Source: Xenophilus azovorans DSM 13620
GTDB taxonomy: Bacteria; Pseudomonadota; Gammaproteobacteria; Burkholderiales; Burkholderiaceae_C
DNA: 64,000 bases
Direction: 5' to 3'
Assembly: GCF_000745855.1 (NCBI RefSeq)
Contig: NZ_JQKD01000035.1
Coordinates: 1-64,000, forward strand
In this document: piece after piece, positions 37,831-46,705 of the stretch
Numbering within the stretch: the stretch's first letter is position 1
How the letters are laid out: each line of letters starts with the position of its first letter
Made by a program: the position numbers and the translations under genes
The notes under the pieces: model-generated
Seen by the model: the letters and a program-made list of their open reading frames with translations, nothing else
Database searches by the model: none
Told to the model about the DNA's origin: nothing

Positions 37831-38320
37831 CGAGGGCCGAGGAAGGATCGGCCAGGGCCAGGCGCAGGGCGTCGAGGAGGTCCTGCTCCTCGGGCGTCAT
37901 GTCTTCGGGCCACGGATGGTGCGCATGGCGTTCGTAGATGGCCAGGGCCTCGCGCGGCGTCAACGGTCGGTCGCCCGTGACGTGCCACGCGAGCTGCCGC
38001 AGAACCGGATAGTCGGCCAGCGACACGCGGGCGGGCAGCCAGCCCTTGCGCCGGGGTGCCGGCGCAGCGGCCGCCTCGCCGGCGGCCGGCACCCAGGCCA
38101 GCGCCAGCCCGAGCGCCGACCCGGCCTGCGCATACGCCCCCGCGGTGACGGAAGCCTCGCCCTTTTCGATGCGGTGCAGGGTGACGCGGGACAGGTGCGC
38201 GGCCTCGGCCGCCGAGACGGCATTGACCCGCAAGGCCTTGCGGCGGCTGCGCAAGGCATGGCCGAGCTGCTGCAGCGAGCGGGCCGAATCAGGCGTCAGG
38301 GGCGGGCTGGGGGCAGGCAT
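37823..38320 (-). CDS. XRE-type helix-turn-helix regulator (candidate antitoxin)
   Basis: A 165-residue protein. A Cro/CI-type HTH covers about residues 18-70 (LGHALRSRRKALRVN, AEAAHLSRVTLHRIEKGE), and a C-terminal half of unknown fold follows (ARVSLADYPVLRQLAWHVTG). I place the start at 38320 because the promoter's -10 box lies only ten bases upstream; in-frame ATGs at 38332, 38341 and 38371 would sit inside the promoter. The transcript would be almost leaderless. It probably represses its own operon through the palindrome at 38339-38354. Confidence 0.8.
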   Translation of the reverse strand: MPAPSPPLTPDSARSLQQLGHALRSRRKALRVNAVSAAEAAHLSRVTLHRIEKGEASVTAGAYAQAGSALGLALAWVPAAGEAAAAPAPRRKGWLPARVSLADYPVLRQLAWHVTGDRPLTPREALAIYERHAHHPWPEDMTPEEQDLLDALRLALADPSSALDV

Positions 38321-38330
38321 TGTGTTTCTC

Positions 38331-38358
38331 ATTATGTTCATTTCATCTGAAATGTCCA
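38331..38358 (-). promoter_or_regulatory. Promoter and operator of the XRE/AbiEii operon
   Basis: On the minus strand, -35 TGGACA (38358-38353) and -10 CATAAT (38336-38331) are 16 bp apart. The spacer carries a perfect palindrome CATTTCA-TC-TGAAATG (38339-38354). A third half-site CATTTCA lies at 38369-38375, exactly 30 bp from the first. A repressor bound to the palindrome would block RNA polymerase. The most likely protein is the XRE product. Confidence 0.75.
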
Positions 38359-38408
38359 CTATGAGATACATTTCAAGGCATCCCCGATGCCTCCGACCAC
38401 CTGAAGAC

Positions 38409-39047
38409 ATGCTGCGCTACCGCACCCTGCCCGTCACCCCTTTCCAGCAGAACTGCTCCATCGTCTGGTGCGACCGGACGATGAAGGGCGCGGTGATCGA
38501 TCCCGGCGGCGAGCTGGACCGCATCGTGGAGGCGGCCCGCGTGCTGGGCGTGACGCTGGAGGCGATCTGGCTCACCCATGCCCACATCGACCACGCCGGC
38601 GGTGCCGGCGAGCTGGCGCGGCGGCTGGCGCTGCCGATCGTCGGCCCGCACCCGGGCGACCAGTTCTGGATCGACGGCCTCGCCGAGCAGAGCCGCATGT
38701 TCGGCTTCGCGCCGGCCGAGCCCTTCACGCCCGCGCGCTGGCTGCACGACGGCGACACCGTCACGCTGGGCGAGGAGACGCTGGCGGTGCGCCACTGCCC
38801 GGGCCACACGCCGGGGCACGTGGTCTTCCACTCGCCCGGCGCGCAGCGCGCCTTCGTCGGCGACGTGCTGTTCGCCGGCAGCATCGGCCGCACGGACTTC
38901 CCCGGCGGCAACCACCAGCAGCTGATCGACAGCATCGTGCAGCGGCTGTGGCCGATGGGCGGCGAGACGGTGTTCATCCCCGGCCACGGGCCGGAAAGCA
39001 CCTTCGGACGGGAGCGGCAGGGCAACCCCTACGTGGGCGGCACCTGA
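38409..39047 (+). CDS. MBL-fold metallo-hydrolase (glyoxalase-II-like, YcbL type)
   Basis: A 212-residue metallo-beta-lactamase fold hydrolase. The metal-binding motif is WLTHAHIDHAGG (H-x-H-x-D-H); later ligands are CPGHTPGHV, GDVLFAGSIGR and FIPGHGPES. The length suits YcbL-type single-domain hydrolases rather than full glyoxalase II with its C-terminal domain. It is divergent from the XRE gene with 88 bp between start codons. The substrate is probably a thioester such as S-lactoylglutathione. Confidence 0.88.
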   Translation: MLRYRTLPVTPFQQNCSIVWCDRTMKGAVIDPGGELDRIVEAARVLGVTLEAIWLTHAHIDHAGGAGELARRLALPIVGPHPGDQFWIDGLAEQSRMFGFAPAEPFTPARWLHDGDTVTLGEETLAVRHCPGHTPGHVVFHSPGAQRAFVGDVLFAGSIGRTDFPGGNHQQLIDSIVQRLWPMGGETVFIPGHGPESTFGRERQGNPYVGGT

Positions 39048-39087
39048 GGCGCCGGGCCGGCCGGCGCCAAAGATGTCCGGCTCATAA

Positions 39088-39115
39088 GGAACCAACGAAA
39101 CGATCGTTCCCTTGC
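39088..39115. promoter_or_regulatory. Candidate CysB/SsuR-type site before the regulator gene
   Basis: Contains GGAAC-N13-GTTCC (39088-39110) and a central palindrome AACGATCGTT (39099-39108). The 19-bp segment 39097-39115 matches 45587-45605, upstream of a TauD-family gene, at 17 of 19 positions. The shared block suggests one regulator, probably the product of the adjacent gene. Confidence 0.55.
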
Positions 39116-39144
39116 GCCGGGCGCCTCCGCACAATGGCGCGCCC

Positions 39145-40059
39145 ATGAATTTCCAACAGCTTCGCTCGGTGCGCGAGGCCGCGCGCTGCGGCTTCAACCT
39201 CACCGAGGCGGCCCAGGTGCTGCACACCTCCCAGCCCGGCGTGAGCCGGCAGATCCGCGAACTGGAGGACGAGCTGGGCATCGCGCTGTTCGTGCGCGCC
39301 GGCAAGCGGCTGACCGGGCTGACGGAGCCGGGCCGCCACGTGCTGCCCATCGTCGAGCGGGTGCTGATGGAAAGCCGCAACCTGCGGCTGGCCGGCGAGG
39401 AGTTCGCGGCGCAGCACAGCGGGCGGCTGTCCATCGCGGCCACGCACACGCAGGCGCGCTACGCGCTGCCCGAGGCGGTGCAGGACTTCCGCCGCCAGTT
39501 CCCGGGCGTGCGGCTGCACCTGCACCAGGGCTCGCCGCGGCAGGTCGCGCAGATGCTGATCGAGGGCGAGGCCGACGTGGGCATCGCCACCGAGGCGCTG
39601 GCCGACTACCCGCAGCTGGCGGCCCTGCCCTGCTACCGCTGGACGCACGCGGTGATCGCGCCGCCCGACCATCCGGTGCTGCGCGCCCCGCTGAGCCTGG
39701 AGGCGCTGGCGCGCCACCCGCTCATCACCTACGACGCCGGCTTCACCGGCCGCACCCGCATCGACGAGGCCTTCGCCCGCGCCGGCCTGGCGGCCGACAT
39801 CGCGCTGGCGGCGATGGACGCCGACGTCATCAAGACCTACGTGGAGCTGGGCATGGGCGTGGGCATCGTCGCCGGCGTGGCCTTCGAGGCCGAGCGCGAC
39901 ACGCGGCTGCGCGCCGTGGACGCCGGCGCGCTGTTCGGCATCAACCACACGCGGCTGGCGGTGCGGCGCGGCAGCTTCCTGCGCAACTACGTGTACGCCT
40001 TCATCGAGGCCTTCGCGCCTACGCTCACGCGCGAGGCAGTGGACGCCGCCATCGCCTGA
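39145..40059 (+). CDS. CysB/Cbl/SsuR-type LysR regulator
   Basis: A 304-residue LysR-type regulator of the CysB subgroup. The HTH region reads MNFQQLRSVREAARCGFNLTEAAQ and VLHTSQPGVSRQIRELEDELG, typical of CysB. The effector domain includes ATHTQARYALPEAVQDFR and YDAGFTGRTRID. CysB-like proteins activate genes for sulfate, sulfonate and taurine use during sulfur limitation. The start at 39145 is the one that gives the family N-terminus; an ATG upstream is rejected. It sits before the ABC importer and dioxygenase genes and is convergent with the ATPase gene. Confidence 0.9.
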   Translation: MNFQQLRSVREAARCGFNLTEAAQVLHTSQPGVSRQIRELEDELGIALFVRAGKRLTGLTEPGRHVLPIVERVLMESRNLRLAGEEFAAQHSGRLSIAATHTQARYALPEAVQDFRRQFPGVRLHLHQGSPRQVAQMLIEGEADVGIATEALADYPQLAALPCYRWTHAVIAPPDHPVLRAPLSLEALARHPLITYDAGFTGRTRIDEAFARAGLAADIALAAMDADVIKTYVELGMGVGIVAGVAFEAERDTRLRAVDAGALFGINHTRLAVRRGSFLRNYVYAFIEAFAPTLTREAVDAAIA

Positions 40060-40075
40060 AGCGAGGCGACGCCCG

Positions 40076-41155
<1,080 letters not shown>

Positions 41156-41243
41156 ATCAGTGATCCATGATGTTGCGCGCCACCCGCAGCCGATGAAACA
41201 CAACGGCCTTCCCTGATCCGAAGGCCGCGGAGCAGGCCATGCC

Positions 41244-41341
41244 AGGGCACCCGAGGAACTGGCTTGGCCAGGCCTCTGGGTGCGCCCCCCTCCCGCCGGA
41301 GGCGAGAGAGGGGGGAGCCGCGAAGCGGCTTGGGGGGTGCT
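41244..41341. repeat. GC-rich structured repeat between permease and ATPase genes
   Basis: The 191-bp gap holds a run of nested inverted repeats: GCACCC/GGGTGC (41247-41283) enclosing CTGGCTTGGCCAG, then CCCCCCTC/GAGGGGGG (41285-41315), then AGCCGC/GCGGCT (41316-41330). I recognise this type of element as a dispersed intergenic repeat in Comamonadaceae, from memory only. It separates an operon's ATPase gene from its permeases and probably arrived by insertion. The rest of the gap (41156-41243) shows no gene. Confidence 0.6.
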
Positions 41342-41346
41342 TCATT

Positions 41347-42231
41347 TCAATCTTTCACGCCGCCGGCCGTCAGGCCGCGCACGAGGTAGCTGCGCACCAG
41401 CACCGTGAACACCACCACCGGCAGCGCCACCAGCGTGCCGGCGGCGGCGATCTTGGCCCACTCCCAGCCCTCGTACTGGAGGAAGTTGACGATCGCCACC
41501 GGCGCGGTGACGGCCTGGGTGCGGGTGAGGATGAGGGCGTAGAAGAAGTCGTTCCAGGAGAAGATGAAGCACAGCACCGCCGTGGCCGCCAGGCCCGGCG
41601 CCGTCAGCGGCAGCGCGATGCGCCAGAAGGCCTGCCACACGCCACAGCCGTCGATGTAGGCCGCTTCTTCCAGGGCAGGCGGCACCGCCTCGAAGAAGGT
41701 CTGCATCAGCCAGATGACGATGGCGAGGTTGAAGGTGAGGTACACCAGCGCCAGGCCGACGAGCGTGTCCTGCAGGCCGAGCCAGCGGAAGGCCAGGAAG
41801 AAGGGGATGGTGAAGGCGATCGGCGGCGCCATGCGTGTGACCAGGATCCACAGTGCCACCTGGCGCCGGCCGCGGAAGCGCCAGCGCGTGAGCGCGTAGG
41901 CCGCCGGTACGCCGATGGCCAGCGACAGCGCGGTGGACAGGGTGCTCACCGCCAGGCTGTTCCAGAACGAGCGCAGGAAGTTGCCCTGGAGCAGGCTGGC
42001 GAAGCCCTCCAGCGTGGGCGTGAACAGCAGCGCGTCGTCGAAGATCCCGGCCGCAGGGCGAAAGGCCAGCTGCACCAGCCAGAGGAAGGGGAACATCACC
42101 CCCGCCAGCACGGCCAGCGCCGCCAGCGCGCGGCCGTGCCGGCGCAGCCAGCCCGGGCGCCGGCGGCGCTCGGCGACGGCTTCCGCCGGCGCGGGCAGGA
42201 CGACGGGGGCTTCAGCGGTCAGGGTGCTCAT
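41347..42231 (-). CDS. CUT1-type ABC importer permease (MalG-like)
   Basis: A 294-residue inner-membrane permease with six helices. The EAA loop reads EEAAYIDGCGVWQAFWRIALPLTAPGL in part, which contacts the ATPase. The N-terminal 25 residues are cytoplasmic and rich in Ala and Arg. Its start overlaps the end of the other permease gene by 20 bp. It would form a heterodimer with the MalF-like permease upstream. Confidence 0.9.
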   Translation of the reverse strand: MSTLTAEAPVVLPAPAEAVAERRRRPGWLRRHGRALAALAVLAGVMFPFLWLVQLAFRPAAGIFDDALLFTPTLEGFASLLQGNFLRSFWNSLAVSTLSTALSLAIGVPAAYALTRWRFRGRRQVALWILVTRMAPPIAFTIPFFLAFRWLGLQDTLVGLALVYLTFNLAIVIWLMQTFFEAVPPALEEAAYIDGCGVWQAFWRIALPLTAPGLAATAVLCFIFSWNDFFYALILTRTQAVTAPVAIVNFLQYEGWEWAKIAAAGTLVALPVVVFTVLVRSYLVRGLTAGGVKD

Positions 42232-43132
42232 GGGTGTTCCATCCCAGCTTCCCGATGCCCCAGCTCAGCAGGAACACGCCGGCCAGGATCACCATCGCGA
42301 TCGCGCTGCCGTAGCCCCAGTACGAGAAGTTGAAGGCCTGGATGAAGCCGTAGTAGTTGGTGACCTCGGTCACGTTGCCCGGCCCGCCGTCGGTCAGCAC
42401 GTAGATCAGCGGGAAGGCCTTGAAGCTGTCGATCAGCCGGAACAGGCCGCACACCACCAGCACCGGCCGGATGTGCGGGAAGACGATGTAGCGGAACAGC
42501 TGCCAGCGGTTGGCGCCGTCCAGGCTGGCCGCCTCCACCGGGTCGGCCGGCAGCGTCTGCAGCGCGGCCAGCACCATCAGCAGCGTGAAGGGGAACCACT
42601 GCCAGGTGTCGGCGAAGGCGATGGCCCACAGGGCCGTGTCGGGGTTGGCGATGAGCGAGCGCACCGGCCAGCCGGCGGCCTCGAGCGCGCGGTGCACGGG
42701 GCTGACGTCGGGCGTGTAGATGATCTTCCAGATCAGCGCCACCACGATGGGCGGCAGCACCATCGGGATGAGGAACGCGGTGCGCGTGGCGCGCAGCACG
42801 GCCGAGCGGCCGTCCAGCAGCAGCGCCAGGCCCAGGCCGACGCCGAGCTGCAGCGCCACGCTGGCCACCGACAGTTGGAGCTGCGTGCCGATGGAGCCGA
42901 GGAAGCGCTCGTCCTCCAGCAGGTGGCGGTAGTTGACCAGCGGGTCGTCGAAGCGGAAGGTGCCTGCCGGATCGGTGAGCGACAGCGGCGTGAGGCTGCC
43001 CACCAGCAGCGCGGCGGCCGGCAGCAGCGTGATGACCAGCAGCACGGCCAGCGCCGGCGCCAGCCCGAGGGCGAAGGCGCGGCGCCGCTCGGCCTGCCAG
43101 CCGCCCGCCGGCGCGGCGATGAGGGATGCCAT
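42212..43132 (-). CDS. CUT1-type ABC importer permease (MalF-like)
   Basis: A 306-residue permease with six helices. The EAA motif is VEAASLDGANRWQLFRYIVFPHIRPVL (read in part). The first cytoplasmic part is short, and a periplasmic stretch between helices 1 and 2 is TPLSLTDPAGTFRFDDP. It is 4 bp downstream of the substrate-binding-protein gene and overlaps the second permease gene. The family transports carbohydrates or similar polar solutes; the substrate here is inferred to be a sulfur compound from context. Confidence 0.9.
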   Translation of the reverse strand: MASLIAAPAGGWQAERRRAFALGLAPALAVLLVITLLPAAALLVGSLTPLSLTDPAGTFRFDDPLVNYRHLLEDERFLGSIGTQLQLSVASVALQLGVGLGLALLLDGRSAVLRATRTAFLIPMVLPPIVVALIWKIIYTPDVSPVHRALEAAGWPVRSLIANPDTALWAIAFADTWQWFPFTLLMVLAALQTLPADPVEAASLDGANRWQLFRYIVFPHIRPVLVVCGLFRLIDSFKAFPLIYVLTDGGPGNVTEVTNYYGFIQAFNFSYWGYGSAIAMVILAGVFLLSWGIGKLGWNTHEHPDR

Positions 43133-43136
43133 CGGG

Positions 43137-44480
43137 CTACAGGCTCAGGCCGGCGCGCTTGAGCTCGGCGATGGACTGGGCCTGCGCCTGCTGCATCGCC
43201 TGCTTCGCGCTGGCCTGCCCGCTGGCGATGAGGGCGATGGCCTTGTTGAGCTGCTGGTCCACCTGCGGGTAGACGGCCACGGTGCGGTACTTCATGTGCC
43301 CGGTGCGCGAGGCCAGCTCGATCGAGTCCAGCGCGAGCTGCGCCAGGTCGCTGCCGTTGATGACCTGCTTGTCGCGGAAGACCCTGGAGTCGATGTCGCT
43401 GCGCCGTGCCGGCGAGCCGTAGCCCGCGGCCACCGCACGGCGGGTGGTCTGCTTCGACAACGCCCACTGGATGAAGGCCCAGGCCGCCTCCTTGTTCTTC
43501 GACCCGGCGGGAATGCCCAGCCCGTGCACCGCCGTGCCCGGGAAGCGCCCGGCCGGCCCCTTGGGCACGAGGCCGAACTTCACGGTCTTCACCGTCTTGC
43601 TGGTGGCCGGGTCGCCGAGCTGCGCCAGGTGGAGCTGGCCCGAGTCGGTGAAGTTCACGCGGCCCTGCTTGAGCGCCTGCGTCACCTGGTCGGGCTGGTA
43701 GGTGATGGCGCCGTCGGGGCCGAACTCCTTGAGCAGGTGGGCGTAGTAGTCGGCCGCGGCCACCGCCTCGGGCGTGTCCAGCGTGGGGAACAAGTCGTCG
43801 GGCGCCTTGCGGAAGACGTCGCCGCCGAAGGCGTGCAGGTAGGGCACGAAGGTCCAGCCGTAGTGGTTGTCGGCCACGAAGCCGGCCACGCGCTCTTTCT
43901 TGTTCACGGCGCGCAGCACCTTCACCAGGTCGTCGGTGGTGTCGGGAAACTGAAGGCCGGCCTGCTGCACGAGATCGAAGCGCGACGACGCGGTAAGCAG
44001 CGCCTCGGCCGTCCACGGCACGCCGTAGAGCTTGCCGTCGCGCCCGGTCTCCGGCGCGCGTGCGCCGGCCAGGAAGTCGTCGATGTCGAAGTCGGCGGCG
44101 GTGAGGTTGGGGTTCCGGATGTAGTCGTCCAGCGGCGTGAGCCAGCCGGAGTTGATCCAGCGGCTGGAGTAGATGAAGGTGACGTTGACCACGTCGTATG
44201 CGGCGCCGCGGGTGGACAGCTCCAGGTCGGCGCGCTGGTTGTAGACCGGGAAACTGGGCGCGTCGTAGTTCACCCTGGCGCCGGTGGCGGCCTCGAACTC
44301 GGGCAGCCACTGCTGCAACAGCTTGGGGTAGGCAGCGCTGAAGGTGGAGACGTTCAGCGTCACGCCCTGGAACTTCTTCGCGCCGCCCTGCGCGGGCGCC
44401 TGGCGCGGCAGCAGGGCGGAGGCGCCGACGGCGGCGCCGGCGGCCAGCAGGTGGCGGCGGGTGGGTTGGGAAGCAGTCAT
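43137..44480 (-). CDS. ABC importer extracellular solute-binding protein (family 1, Tat-exported)
   Basis: A 447-residue periplasmic binding protein. The N-terminus has a Tat-type signal (TRRHLLAAGAAVGASALL). The fold is that of the family-1 solute-binding proteins, with LNVSTFSAAYPKLLQQWLPEFEAATGARV at the entry, read in part. The start at 44480 has GAGGA 11 bases upstream; an ATG at 44498 would overlap the dioxygenase stop as ATGA and is a fair alternative. It belongs with the two CUT1 permeases. The ligand is unknown. Confidence 0.88.
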   Translation of the reverse strand: MTASQPTRRHLLAAGAAVGASALLPRQAPAQGGAKKFQGVTLNVSTFSAAYPKLLQQWLPEFEAATGARVNYDAPSFPVYNQRADLELSTRGAAYDVVNVTFIYSSRWINSGWLTPLDDYIRNPNLTAADFDIDDFLAGARAPETGRDGKLYGVPWTAEALLTASSRFDLVQQAGLQFPDTTDDLVKVLRAVNKKERVAGFVADNHYGWTFVPYLHAFGGDVFRKAPDDLFPTLDTPEAVAAADYYAHLLKEFGPDGAITYQPDQVTQALKQGRVNFTDSGQLHLAQLGDPATSKTVKTVKFGLVPKGPAGRFPGTAVHGLGIPAGSKNKEAAWAFIQWALSKQTTRRAVAAGYGSPARRSDIDSRVFRDKQVINGSDLAQLALDSIELASRTGHMKYRTVAVYPQVDQQLNKAIALIASGQASAKQAMQQAQAQSIAELKRAGLSL

Positions 44481-44494
44481 GGCGTGCGGTGTCC

Positions 44495-45454
44495 TCATGC
44501 CGTGGTGGCGATGAGCGCGTCGATCTGCGCGTCGTTGCTGGCCTCGGGCCGGCGGCGCGTGCGGCTGCGCCGGCCGTCCACCGACACGGCAGGCTCGCCG
44601 TGCACCGTCACGCGGCGCACCACGCGCGGCTGGTCGCCGTAGTCGTTCACCGCGTAGTGCTGCGTGGCGCGGTTGTCCCAGATCGCCACGTCGTCCTGCC
44701 GCCACTGCCAGCGCACGGTGTTCTCCAGCCGGATGGCGCGCGCCTGCAGCAGTTCGAACAGGCGCTGCGACTCGGTGCTCGCCAGGCCGACGATCTTCTG
44801 GATGAAGTGGCCCAGCAGCAGCGCGCGCTCGCCCGTCTCGGGATGCACGTGCACCAGCGGGTGCTCGGCCTCGTACACGGCGGAGACGAACACCTCGTTG
44901 TGGTGGCGCAGGCGCTCCTTCGAGATCTCGGTGCGGTCGGCGCCGTAGTCGTAGTCGTTGCTGTGCACCGCCCACAGCTGCTCCGCCAGGCGCTTGAGCG
45001 GCTCGGGCAGGCGCTCGTAGGCGCGGGCGGTGTTGGCCCACACGGTGTCGCCGCCGTAGGCCGGGATGGTCACGCCGCGCAGGATCGATATCTTGGGAAA
45101 GGCATCGACGAAGGTCACGTCGGTGTGCCAGGAGTCGGCACGGCCGCCGCCCCTGGAGGCGTCCAGCTCGAACAGCTTGGTGCCGCCGGGCGCCGGCACC
45201 GTGGGGTGCGCGACGATGCGGCCGAAGCGCTCGCCGAAAGCCTGGTGGGCGGCGTCGTCCAGCTGCGACTGGCCGCGGAAGAACAGCACCTTGTGCGCCA
45301 GCAGCGCCGCGTTCAGGTGCGCGAACAGCTCCGGCGAAAGGTCCGGCCCGAGCTTCAGGTCGAGCACTTCGCCGCCGATGTGCCCGGCGACGCGGCGGAT
45401 GCGCAGCTCGCCGAAACGGGTGTCGATGCTGTCGGGATGGAATGGGGCGGACAC
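44495..45454 (-). CDS. TauD/TfdA-family Fe(II)/2-oxoglutarate dioxygenase
   Basis: A 319-residue dioxygenase. The Fe ligands are H110 and D112 (SWHTDVTF) and H266 (NRATQHYAVN); R277 and R280 in QPRVVRR bind 2-oxoglutarate. A GTG start at 45454 is chosen because GAGGAG lies six bases upstream; an ATG at 45475 adds seven residues. The family oxidises taurine, alkyl sulfates or alkyl sulfonates to release sulfite or sulfate. The tail is Arg-rich (RRSRTRRRPE). It opens the operon that continues with the CUT1 importer genes. Confidence 0.9.
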   Translation of the reverse strand: MSAPFHPDSIDTRFGELRIRRVAGHIGGEVLDLKLGPDLSPELFAHLNAALLAHKVLFFRGQSQLDDAAHQAFGERFGRIVAHPTVPAPGGTKLFELDASRGGGRADSWHTDVTFVDAFPKISILRGVTIPAYGGDTVWANTARAYERLPEPLKRLAEQLWAVHSNDYDYGADRTEISKERLRHHNEVFVSAVYEAEHPLVHVHPETGERALLLGHFIQKIVGLASTESQRLFELLQARAIRLENTVRWQWRQDDVAIWDNRATQHYAVNDYGDQPRVVRRVTVHGEPAVSVDGRRSRTRRRPEASNDAQIDALIATTA

Positions 45455-45586
45455 GTCGGGCTCCTCGGGATGCATGAAGGAAAGAAGGCAGGCCGATGCT
45501 AGGCAGCCGCGGCCCGCCGCGTTGGAACGAATCCGCATGAGCAACGGCGCTCGCCGCCTTAGATGATTTGGTTGTTTGCACCCGAC

Positions 45587-45605
45587 GAATCGTTCGTTCC
45601 CTTGC
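45587..45605. promoter_or_regulatory. Shared sulfur-regulator motif before the second TauD gene
   Basis: The 19-bp block GAATCGTTCGTTCCCTTGC matches 39097-39115 (upstream of the CysB-like regulator) at 17 of 19 positions. It sits 49 bp before the ATG at 45655 and in the common 200-bp space between the two divergent dioxygenase genes. A shared activator site is the simplest reading. Confidence 0.55.
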
Positions 45606-45654
45606 CGCGGCGCCTTGCCTAGAGTGCGATGCTTCGACCCGATTCACGCACTGC

Positions 45655-46548
45655 ATGTCCGCTCTCCCCACGGCCCCGGCCGCCCCCTCCGGCACGCAGG
45701 ACTTCGAGATCCGTCCCCTGCCCGGCAGCTTCGCGGCCGAGGTGTTGGGGCTGGACCTGTCCCGCCCGCTCGCGCAGCAAGACATCGATCGCCTGCACCG
45801 CGCGCACCTGGCGCATCACGTCGTCGTGTTCCGCGGCCAGCGCATCACGCCCGCGCAGCAGGTGGCCTTCAGCCGCCGCTTCGGCCCGCTGCAGATCCAC
45901 GTGCAGAAGAAGTTCCAGCTCGCCGGCCACCCGGAGGTGCTGATCGTCTCGAACATCAAGGAGAACGGCGAGCCCATCGGCCTGGGCGATGCCGGCCACT
46001 TCTGGCACTCGGACCTCTCGTACAAGGACAGGCCCAGCCTCGGCTCGCTGCTGCATGCGCAGACCCTGCCCGCCGAGGGCGGCGACACGCTGTTCGCCGA
46101 CCAGCATGCCGCCTACGACGCGCTGCCCGAGGCGCTGAAGACGGCGATCGCCGGGCTTCGCGCCGAGCACAGCTACCTGGCGAAGTACGAGGAGCTGCGC
46201 GCGCGCAGCCCGTGGCGGCCCGCGCTCACGCCGGCGCAGCTGGAGGAAGTGAAGCCCACCGTGCATCCCGTGGTGCGCACGCACCCCGAGACGGGCCGCA
46301 AGGCGCTGTTCGTCAGCGAGCACTTCACGACGCGCATCGTCGGCCTGCCCGAGGACGAGAGCCGGGCGGTGCTGGACGAGCTGTTCGCCGCGAGCACGAG
46401 ACCGGAATTTCTCTATCGCCATCGATGGCAGCCGCACGACCTGGTGTTCTGGGACAACCGCTCGGTGATGCACCTGGCGGCCGGCACGCCCGACCACCTG
46501 CCGCGCAAGCTGTACCGCACGACCATCGAGGGCGATGCGCCGTTCTGA
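45655..46548 (+). CDS. TauD/TfdA-family Fe(II)/2-oxoglutarate dioxygenase
   Basis: A 297-residue dioxygenase divergent from the first. The Fe ligands are H118 and D120 (HFWHSDLSY) and H273 (VMHLAAG); R284 and R288 (LPRKLYRTT) bind 2-oxoglutarate. It differs clearly from its neighbour, so the two probably take different substrates. It is followed by a hairpin repeat and then by SsuABC-like importer genes on the same strand. Taurine, an alkanesulfonate or a sulfate ester is the likely substrate type. Confidence 0.9.
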   Translation: MSALPTAPAAPSGTQDFEIRPLPGSFAAEVLGLDLSRPLAQQDIDRLHRAHLAHHVVVFRGQRITPAQQVAFSRRFGPLQIHVQKKFQLAGHPEVLIVSNIKENGEPIGLGDAGHFWHSDLSYKDRPSLGSLLHAQTLPAEGGDTLFADQHAAYDALPEALKTAIAGLRAEHSYLAKYEELRARSPWRPALTPAQLEEVKPTVHPVVRTHPETGRKALFVSEHFTTRIVGLPEDESRAVLDELFAASTRPEFLYRHRWQPHDLVFWDNRSVMHLAAGTPDHLPRKLYRTTIEGDAPF

Positions 46549-46575
46549 AAAGGCCGTGCGTTCCACCGCGATGCC

Positions 46576-46635
46576 CCGTTCACGCTGAGCCTGCCGAAGC
46601 GCGGCGCGAGGCTTCGACAAGCTCAGCCCGAACGG
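46576..46635. repeat. Dispersed hairpin repeat
   Basis: Arms CCGTTCACGCTGAGC... (46576-46600) and its near complement (46611-46635) match at 22 of 25 positions, with a 10-nt GC loop. The core GTTCGGGCTGAGCTTGTCGAAG is one I recognise as a repeat dispersed in many proteobacterial genomes; this is recall, not a search. It lies between the dioxygenase stop and the binding-protein gene and may attenuate or stabilise the transcript. The rest of the gap shows no gene. Confidence 0.65.
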
Positions 46636-46705
46636 TGTTTGAGGATCAAACGTCTCTCCGCATGAAGCGCCCTTCACTTCTCATTTCCACCCCAAGACCT
46701 TCGCC

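Noticed and set aside
38321-38410. Longer versions of the XRE protein starting at 38332, 38341, 38371 or 38410
   Set aside because: They would place the start inside or upstream of the -35/-10 promoter and overlap the divergent hydrolase start.
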